Source: Hygrophila difformis (Eukaryota; Streptophyta; Magnoliopsida; Lamiales; Acanthaceae). From it: DNA of 64,000 nucleotides. Positions 56,213 through 64,000 of this stretch are shown here, in pieces. The stretch's first letter is position 1, and each line of letters starts with the position of its first letter. Where the stretch lies: the NCBI GenBank assembly GCA_030278955.1, contig JAOANR010000001.1:21555468-21619467 (forward strand), read 5' to 3'. The position numbers and the translations under genes are program-made. The notes under the pieces are model-generated. The model did no database searches. It saw only the letters and a list, made by a program, of their open reading frames with translations, and was not told the DNA's origin.

Positions 56213-58748
56213 TGTAACACCCCGGTTTTTGGTCACCCAGGTCGGGATGTCACCGCCACATCCCCCTAGTAAGACACGGTTTCTCCGAGCTTACTAATGG
56301 AATGCAAGGCTAGGTATTGCAGTATTTAAAACATTTAAAGCATTCAAAACAACCCATACAATATAATTCGAAAATAACAATATCATAGCGCAACGGAAAT
56401 AATTGTTTTAGTATAGTATTGCAGCGGAAAGTGTAAATAGGGCCGACATGGCCAGATCACAGGTTAAACAGGCCCGTTCATAATATAGTCTAATGTACGA
56501 ATTTAAAAACGATAAGTTTTCCAAAAATGCAATTTCCCCCATGCATGAATATGGTCATGCTTATTCCACATACTCTGTAAGAAAAGAAAATAAAAATGGT
56601 TTGGTCAGCACAACTTGCTGAGTAAGTTAACACAGACATGATCGTAGGGTTTAAAAGCCATTCATTTCATAATTAAATAAAAGCATGATAATAACATCAT
56701 ATTCGATTTAATTTAATTAACTATTCAACTTAAAATAAAGCCATAATTTAAATAAAGCATTCCAATAATTTAATCAGACAACCACACACATTTCAATTTA
56801 ATTTAATTCTAATTTCCCCCTTACATCCCAGATTTGGTATTTCAAGTATTTCACGATTGCATCGCAATCTCAACAAGTTAAGCCGGTAGCCCGGCGGCCG
56901 CAACCGTATCAGCCATACCCAGTACCACTCCGGAGCCTCGGGAAACCCATGTGGATATTCTCGAGAGTGTAGGCTCTATATCTCATGCCGTTTTGGCAAT
57001 ATCAAATCTCAATTTTAGCGCGCGGGGTCACCATCGTCCATTAAGGCACGAAGTGAATCGTTAGGGGGCACCCTGCAGAGCACTCACCCCTAATTTTAAT
57101 TTATCAAGTTTGTAAGGGGATTTAATTTCAAAAATCTGTTTTCAATTTTATTTATTTAATAATAATATTTCAATTTATTTCAACCCTAAAGGTTAATTCC
57201 ATGTTTCAACTAGATTTCAAGATTTGATATCCGGTAAACCACAGTTTACTCTAAAATTTGTCTAAAATCAGATTTAATTCCAAAAATTTCGAAATTTCAC
57301 AACTGACTCAGAAACGTCGAGATCTACAACTTTTATGTTTTAACTTTTTCAATCCGAGATACCGAAATAAGTCAAAAACACCAATTTTCACAGAACCACA
57401 AATCTGTCCGAATTTTACAGACCACAGTTTAGAGATATTGAAATCTACCTTAGCAACTCAACTCCAAATTTAATTAAATTTTACAGATACCATCTTAAGA
57501 CATTTATCTACAACTTTCATGTTCGTCCAAAGATCGAAATCGGCCTAGAACGGATGTCAAAAACGTGATCAAGATCAGACCTAAGTTCTGTCAAGAATTT
57601 CAAGATCTAGTTTCAAGCAGTTCGGTTTCGGTTGGTTTTCACATATCAAATTGTCTCTAAAAATTCTAAAAATTTTACAGTAGATAGATATAAGCCTTAG
57701 GAACGTTTTTCCTGTTTTAAGTTATTCCGTTTGAAGTGGTTTTATGGTTCGGAAAAATTAGGCAAAACTGTTGCGCCGGTAAAACATACATTGACAGATT
57801 TACGATCTCTTGTTAAATCTTTTAGTTTCAAACGTTTTAATTCCTCCCAAAACCATGTAAGGTTAACTTACAGAGTTGTGAACGTCCGGGATCGTCTATT
57901 TTGAAGGCGTGGCTTCCAGTCCACCGTTTCTCCTCTCCGTTCGTCGGGTTCTACGATCTAGATCCAATTCGAGGTGTAGAAGGGAAAAGAAAAAGATTAG
58001 GATTCGTTTTCGAATCGTATATGGAAAAAGAATTGGATCGAGACTTACCACGACTCTGGAGATCTTAGAATTTTCGTCCAACAGTATTCGCCTTGGTTTC
58101 GTGCCTCCGACGACTCCGGATTTAGGGTTTCGAACGTATAGAGAGAGTTGTAGGTTTTGTAAAAGTGTTCGGGGCTTCCAAGGGAGCTTATTTATAGATA
58201 GCTAAGACCTAGGGCGTCCGAGATCTGACCCTAAGGGTCTTGAGTCGAAAGACGTTCAACCGAAAGTCGAAAAATCCGCGTTCGGGCGAGATATTCACGC
58301 AACAAACAAATCTGTGGGGTGGCGCGGCCGTGGCGCGCCCGTCCTTCTTCGACCGCGCGGCCACCGCGCCGACTTCGCCTGGACTTCGGTCCGGGCGGGT
58401 CGTGCGATCCGTCGTGCTTTTCCTCCTCTCTTTCGGATTTCTATCCCTCTATGCTCCCGAATTCTGAGTTCCGGGGTATCTCCGGGTTTCTACTTTCTCT
58501 CTAAATTTTTGCCCGGGTCTAATTGGTCATTGGTGTCGGGTTTCGGTGTACAATTTATTTCCCTTTAATAATTCTTTTTATTTAATTAGATTCATTTAAT
58601 TTCTTTTTAAGTTAAATCTCATTTCTCATTTCCTTACTTTATTTATTTATTTATTTGCTGAATTTATTTATTTATGGTGTTTATTTTATTTATTGTTTAT
58701 TTATTTAATTATTGTTTTATTTTATGTTGGAAAATCTCGGGTATTACA
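56213..58748 (-). repeat. Array LTR copy 3
   Basis: 2,536 bp, full-length type like copies 1 and 2. Confidence 0.9.
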
Positions 58749-58947
58749 GTCTACCCTCCTTAAGAATCAACTTCGTCCTCGAAGTTGTGTTACGGCCTTT
58801 CTCGTGCTTCTTTTGTTTATTTTGTTATTTTGTGACTGAACTTAGAATTAAAACTTCTAAGCTGCCTACGTACCCGGTGAAGGGATCAAGCCATAACGTA
58901 GTTCAAATGTTTACAAAAATGTGCGAAAAATAGGTGGTATGACATCT
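58749..58947 (-). other. Array spacer 3
   Basis: 199 bp, the same layout as spacer 1. Confidence 0.85.
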
Positions 58948-61454
58948 TGTAACACCCCGGTTTTTGGTCACCCAGGTCGGGATGTCACCGCCACATCCCC
59001 CTAGTAAGACACGGTTTCTCCGAGCTTACTAATGGAATGCAAGGCTAGATATTGCAGTATTTAAAACATTTAAAGCATTCAAAACAACCCATACAATATA
59101 ATTCGAAAATAATAATATCATAGCGCAGCGGAAATAATTGTTTTAGTATAGTATTGCAGCGGAAAGTGTAAATAGGGCCGACATGGCCAAAACACGGGTT
59201 AAACAGGCCCGTTCATAATATAGTCTAATGTACGAATTTAAAAACGATAAGTTTTCCAAAAATGCAATTTCCCCCATGCATGAATATGGTCATGCTCATT
59301 CCCCATACTCTGTAAGAAAAGAAAATAAAAATGGTTTGGTCAGCACAACTTGCTGAGTAAGTTAACACAGACATGATCGTAGGGTTTAAAAGTCATTCAT
59401 TTTATAATTAAATAAAAGCATGATAATAACATCATATTCGATTTAATTTAATTAACTATTCAACTTAAAATAAAGCCATAATTTAAATAAAGCATTCCAA
59501 TAATTTAATCAGACAACCACACACATTTCAATTTAATTTAATTCTAATTTCCCCCTTACATCCCAGATTTGGTATTTCAAGTATTTCACGATTGCATCGC
59601 AATCTCAACAAGTTTAGCCGGTAGCCGGCGGCCGCAACCGTATCAGCCATACCCAGTACCACTCCGGAGCCTCGGGAAACCCATGTGGATATTCTCGAGA
59701 GTGTAGGCTCTATATCTCATGCCGTTTTGGCAATATCATATCTCAATTTTAGCGCGCGGGGTCACCATCGTCCATTAAAGCACGGAGTGAATCGTTAGGG
59801 GGCACCCTGCAGAGCACTTACCCTTAATTTTAATTTATCAAGTTTGTAAGGGGATTTAACTTGAAAAATCTGATTTAAATTTTATTTATTTAATAATAAT
59901 ATTTCAATTTATTTCAACCCTAAAGGTTAATTCCATGTTTCAACAAGATTTCAAGATTTGATTTCTGGTAAACCACAGTTTACTCTAAAATTTGTCTAAA
60001 ATCAGATTTAACTCCAAAAGTTCCGAAATTTCACGACTGACTCAGAAACGTCGAAATCTACAACTTTCGTGTTTTAACTTTTTCAATCCGAGATACCGAA
60101 ATAGGTCAAAAACACCAATTTTCACAGAACCACAAATCTGTCCGAATTTTACAGACCACAGTTTAGAGATATTGAAATCTACCATAGCAAATCAACTCCA
60201 AATTTAATGAAATTATACAGAGACCATCTTAAGACATTTATCTACAACTTTCATGTTCGGCCAAAGATCTAAATCGGTCTATAACTGACATCAAAAACGT
60301 GATCAAGATTGGACCTAAGTTCTGTCAAGAATTTCAAGATCTAGTTTCAAGCAGTTCGGTTTCGGTTGGGTTTCAGATATCAAATCGTCTCTAAAAATTC
60401 TGAAAATTTTACAATAGATAGTTCTAAGCCTTAGGAACGTTTTTTGTGTTTTAAGTTTTTCCGTTTGAAGTCGTTTTAAGGTTCGGAAAAATTAGGCAAA
60501 ACTGTTGCACCGGTAAAACATACATTGACAGATTTACGATCTCTTGTTAAATCTTTTAGTTTCAAACGTTTTAATTCCTCCCAAAACCATGTAAGGTTAA
60601 CTTACAGAGTTGGAACATCCGGGATCGTCTATTTCGAAGGCGTGGCTTCCAGTCCACCGTTTCTCCTCTCCGTTCGTCGTGTAGAAGGGAAAAGAAGAAG
60701 ATTAGGATTCGTTTTCGAATCGTATATGGAAAAAGGATTGGATCGAGACTTACCACGACTCTGGAGATCTTAGAATTTTCGTCCAACAGTATTTGTCTTG
60801 GTTTCGTGCCTCCGACGACTCCGGATTTAGGGTTTCGAACGTATAGAGAGAGTTGTAGGTTTTGTAAAAGTGTTCGGGGCTTCCAAGGAAGCTTATTTAT
60901 AGATAGCTAAGACCTAGGGCGTCCGAGATCTGACACTAAGGGTCTTGAGTCGAAAGATGTTCAACCGAAAGTCGAAAAATCCGCGTTCGGGCAAGAGATT
61001 CACGCAACAAACAAATCTGTGGGGTGGCGCGGCCGTGGCGCGCACGTCCTTCTTCGACCGCGCGGCCACCGCGCCGACTTCGCCTAGACTTCGGTCCGGG
61101 CGGGTCGTGCGATCCGTCGTGCTTTTCCTCGTCTCTTTCGGATTTCTATCCCTCTATGCTCCCGAATTCTGAGTTCCGGGGTATCTCCGGGTTTCTACTT
61201 TCTCTCTAAATTTTTGCCCGGGTCTAATTGGTCATTGGTGTCGGGTTTCGGTGTACAATTTATTTACCTTTAATAATTCTTTTTATTTAATTAGATTCAT
61301 TTAATTTCTTTTTAAGTTAAATCTCATTTCTCATTTCCTTATCTTTATTTATTTATTTATTTGCTGGATTTATTTATTTATGGTGTTTATTTTATTTATT
61401 GTTTATTTATTTAATTATTGTTTTATTTTATGTTGGAAAATCTCGGGTATTACA
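58948..61454 (-). repeat. Array LTR copy 4 (28-bp deletion)
   Basis: 2,507 bp. Lacks the 28 bp that lie at 52475-52502 in copy 1 (junction at 60679/60680), a deletion shared with copy 5. Confidence 0.9.
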
Positions 61455-61653
61455 GTCTACCCTCCTTAAGAATCAACTTCGTCCTCGAAGTTGTGGTACG
61501 GCCTTTCTCGTGCTTCTTTTGTTTGTTTTGTTATTTTGTGACTGAACTTAGAATTAAAACTTCTAAGCTGCCTACGTACCCGGTGAAGGGATCAAGCCAT
61601 AACGTAGTTCAAAAGTTTACAAAAATGTGCGAAAAATAGGTGGTATGACATCT
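61455..61653 (-). other. Array spacer 4
   Basis: 199 bp, the same layout as spacer 1. Confidence 0.85.
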
Positions 61654-64000
61654 TGTAACACCCCGGTTTTTGGTCACCCAGGTCGGGATGTCACCGCCAC
61701 ATCCCCCTAGTAAGACACGGTTTCTCCGAGCTTACTAAAGGAATGCAAGGCTAGGTATTGCAGTATTTAAAACATTTAAAGCATTCAAAACAGCCCATAC
61801 AATATAATTCGAAAATAATAATATCATAGCGCAGCGGAAATAATTGTTTTAGTATAGTATTGCAGCGGAAAGTGTAAATAGGGCCGACATGGCCAAAACA
61901 CGGGTTAAACAGGCCCGTTCATAATATAGTCTAATGTACGAATTTAAAAACGATAAGTTTTCCAAAAATGCAATTTCCCCCATGCATGAATATGGTCATG
62001 CTCATTCCCCATACTCTGTAAGAAAAGAAAATAAAAATGGTTTGGTCAGCACAACTTGCTGAGTAAGTTAACACAGACATGATCGTAGGGTTTAAAAGTC
62101 ATTCATTTTATAATTAAATAAAAGCATGATAATAACATCATATTCGATTTAATTTAATTAACTATTCAACTTAAAATAAAGCCATAATTTAAATAAAGCA
62201 TTTCAATAATTTAATCAGACAACCACACACATTTCAATTTAATTTAATTCTAATTTCCCCCTTACATCCCAGATTTGGTATTTCAAGTATTTCACGATTG
62301 CATCGCAATCTCAACAAGTTTAGCCGGTAGCCCGGCGGCCGCAACCGTATCAGCCATACCCAGTACCACTCCGGAGCCTCGGGAAACCCATGTGGATATT
62401 CTCGAGAGTGTAGGCTCTATATCTCATGCCGTTTTGGCAATATCATATCTCAATTTTAGCGCGCGGGGTCACCATCGTCCATTAAAGCACGGAGTGAATC
62501 GTTAGGGGGCACCCTGCAGAGCACTCACCCTTAATTTTAATTTATCAAGTTTGTAAGGGGATTTAACTTGAAAAATCTGATTTCAATTTTATTTATTTAA
62601 TAATAATATTTCAATTTATTTCAACCCTAAAGGTTAATTCCATGTTTCAACAAGATTTCAAGATTTGATTTCTGGTAAACCACAGTTTACTCTAAAATTT
62701 GTCTAAAATCAGATTTAACTCCAAAAGTTCCGAAATTTCACGACTGACTCAGAAACGTCGAGATCTACAACTTTCGTGTTTTAACTTTTTCAATCCGAGA
62801 TACCGAAATAGGTCAAAAACACCAATTTTCACAGAACCACAAATCTGTCCGAATTTTACAGACCACAGTTTAGAGATATTGAAATCTACCATAGCAAATC
62901 AACTCCAAATTTAATGAAATTATACAGAGACCATCTTAAGACATTTATCTACAACTTTCATGTTCGGCCAAAGATCTAAATCGGTCTATAACTGACATCA
63001 AAAACGTGATCAAGATTGGACCTAAGTTCTGTCAAGAATTTCAAGATCTAGTTTCAAGCAGTTCGGTTTCGGTTGGGTTTCAGATATCAAATCGTCTCTA
63101 AAAATTCTGAAAAGTTTACAGTAGATAGTTCTAAGCCTTAGGAACGTTTTTTTTGTGTTTTAAGTTTTTCCGTTTGAAGTCGTTTTAAGGTTCGGAAAAA
63201 TTAGGCAAAACTGTTGCACCGGTAAAACATACATTGACAGATTTACGATCTCTTGTTAAATCTTTTAGTTTCAAACGTTTTAATTCCTCCCAAAACCATG
63301 TAAGGTTAACTTACAGAGTTGGAACATCCGGGATCGTCTATTTCGAAGGCGTGGCTTCCAGTCCACCGTTTCTCCTCTCCGTTCGTCGTGTAGAAGGGAA
63401 AAGAAGAAGATTAGGATTCGTTTTCGAATCGTATATGGAAAAAGGATTGGATCGAGACTTACCACGACTCTGGAGATCTTAGAATTTTCGTCCAACAGTA
63501 TTTGTCTTGGTTTCGTGCCTCCGACGACTCCGGATTTAGGGTTTCGAACGTATAGAGAGAGTTGTAGGTTTTGTAAAAGTGTTCGGGGCTTCCAAGGAAG
63601 CTTATTTATAGATAGCTAAGACCTAGGGCGTCCGAGATCTGACACTAAGGGTCTTGAGTCGAAAGACGTTCAACCGAAAGTCGAAAAATCCGCGTTCGGG
63701 CAAGAGATTCACGCAACAAACAAATCTGTGGGGTGGCGCGGCCGTGGCGCGCCCGTCCTTCTTCGACCGCGCGGCCACCGCGCCGACTTCGCCTAGACTT
63801 CGGTCCGGGCGGGTCGTGCGATCCGTCGTGCTTTTCCTCGTCTCTTTCGGATTTCTATCCCTCTATGCTCCCGAATTCTGAGTTCCGGGGTATCTCCGGG
63901 TTTCTACTTTCTCTCTAAATTTTTGCCCGGGTCTAATTGGTCATTGGTGTCGGGTTTCGGTGTACAATTTATTTACCTTTAATAATTCTTTTTATTTAAT
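61654..64000 (-). repeat. Array LTR copy 5 (truncated by window end)
   Basis: Collinear with copy 4 and nearly identical to it, including the deletion (junction 63388/63389) and other shared variants such as GGGCAAGAG near 63690. Confidence 0.9.

Larger units (their letters stand above)
50740..64000 (-). repeat. Head-to-tail array of LTR + 199-bp internal remnant units
   Basis: Five units start at 50740, 53477, 56213, 58948 and 61654 (periods 2737, 2736, 2735 and 2706 bp). The fifth is cut by the window end. Each unit is an LTR of about 2.5 kb in minus orientation followed by a 199-bp spacer. Successive units are very similar, and the last two share a 28-bp deletion. The many 60-98 residue ORFs repeated in each unit are shadows of LTR sequence. 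Confidence 0.95.

Noticed and set aside
52424..63918. Recurring ORFs of 60-98 residues in every array unit
   Set aside because: They repeat with the LTR unit, lie in non-coding LTR leader or promoter sequence, include overlapping frames on both strands, and change or break where the units carry small indels.

Overview
This is nuclear DNA of a flowering plant, most likely a eudicot. The evidence is plant-type gene fragments with GT-AG introns, LTR retrotransposons with an initiator-tRNA-Met type primer site, CACTA, hAT and Tourist-like elements, and no prokaryotic signals. I found no complete host gene. The window is a mosaic of transposable elements and the gene fragments they carry. All family names come from motif recognition by eye, not from a search.

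Left part (1-34437, resuming at 47227-47561): decayed CACTA transposase, then a chain of Helitron-like elements holding intron-bearing fragments of at least a dozen genes. A plus-strand Helitron (about 1272-12866) carries allantoinase and VPS13 fragments. A minus-strand Helitron (7793-12062) with a pectate lyase fragment is nested in it, inside a TA microsatellite. Next come a decayed MHK-type kinase (15200-17044), then SGR6-like, AP-4 epsilon, a gutted Copia element, an S28 peptidase and a complex I 75 kDa fragment, up to a Helitron-like 3' end at 24977. Another Helitron-like 5' end lies 3 bp further on. It is followed by RRP6-like, TBC/RabGAP, LCAT-like, CKS1 and MAP65 fragments. Nearly all fragments point the same way as their element, and GC-rich leader modules are reused between blocks.

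Middle (34438-47226): a 12.8 kb Ty3/Gypsy-type element with 2.7 kb LTRs and a CTGAA target duplication, inserted in the MAP65 fragment. It keeps a coiled-coil gag-like ORF, a pol tail with a chromodomain-like end, and a long antisense ORF. That antisense ORF was later split by a hAT-type element (8 bp duplication) and a solo LTR (5 bp duplication).

Right part (47562-64000): a CACTA end, a cluster of TCAGCGACAT-like motifs, a Tourist-like MITE, a truncated tRNA-derived SINE, then five head-to-tail units of about 2.7 kb. Each unit is a minus-strand LTR related to the solo LTR plus a 199 bp internal remnant. The fifth runs off the window.

The most unusual signal is in the LTRs. All three LTR types share an apparent leader intron (two GTAAG donors, one pyrimidine-rich acceptor). 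Inside it each has its own cassette of hairpins, unrelated in sequence but alike in structure. In one cassette the stems co-vary around a fixed loop. In another the stem is fixed in eight 28-bp repeats while the loop varies.
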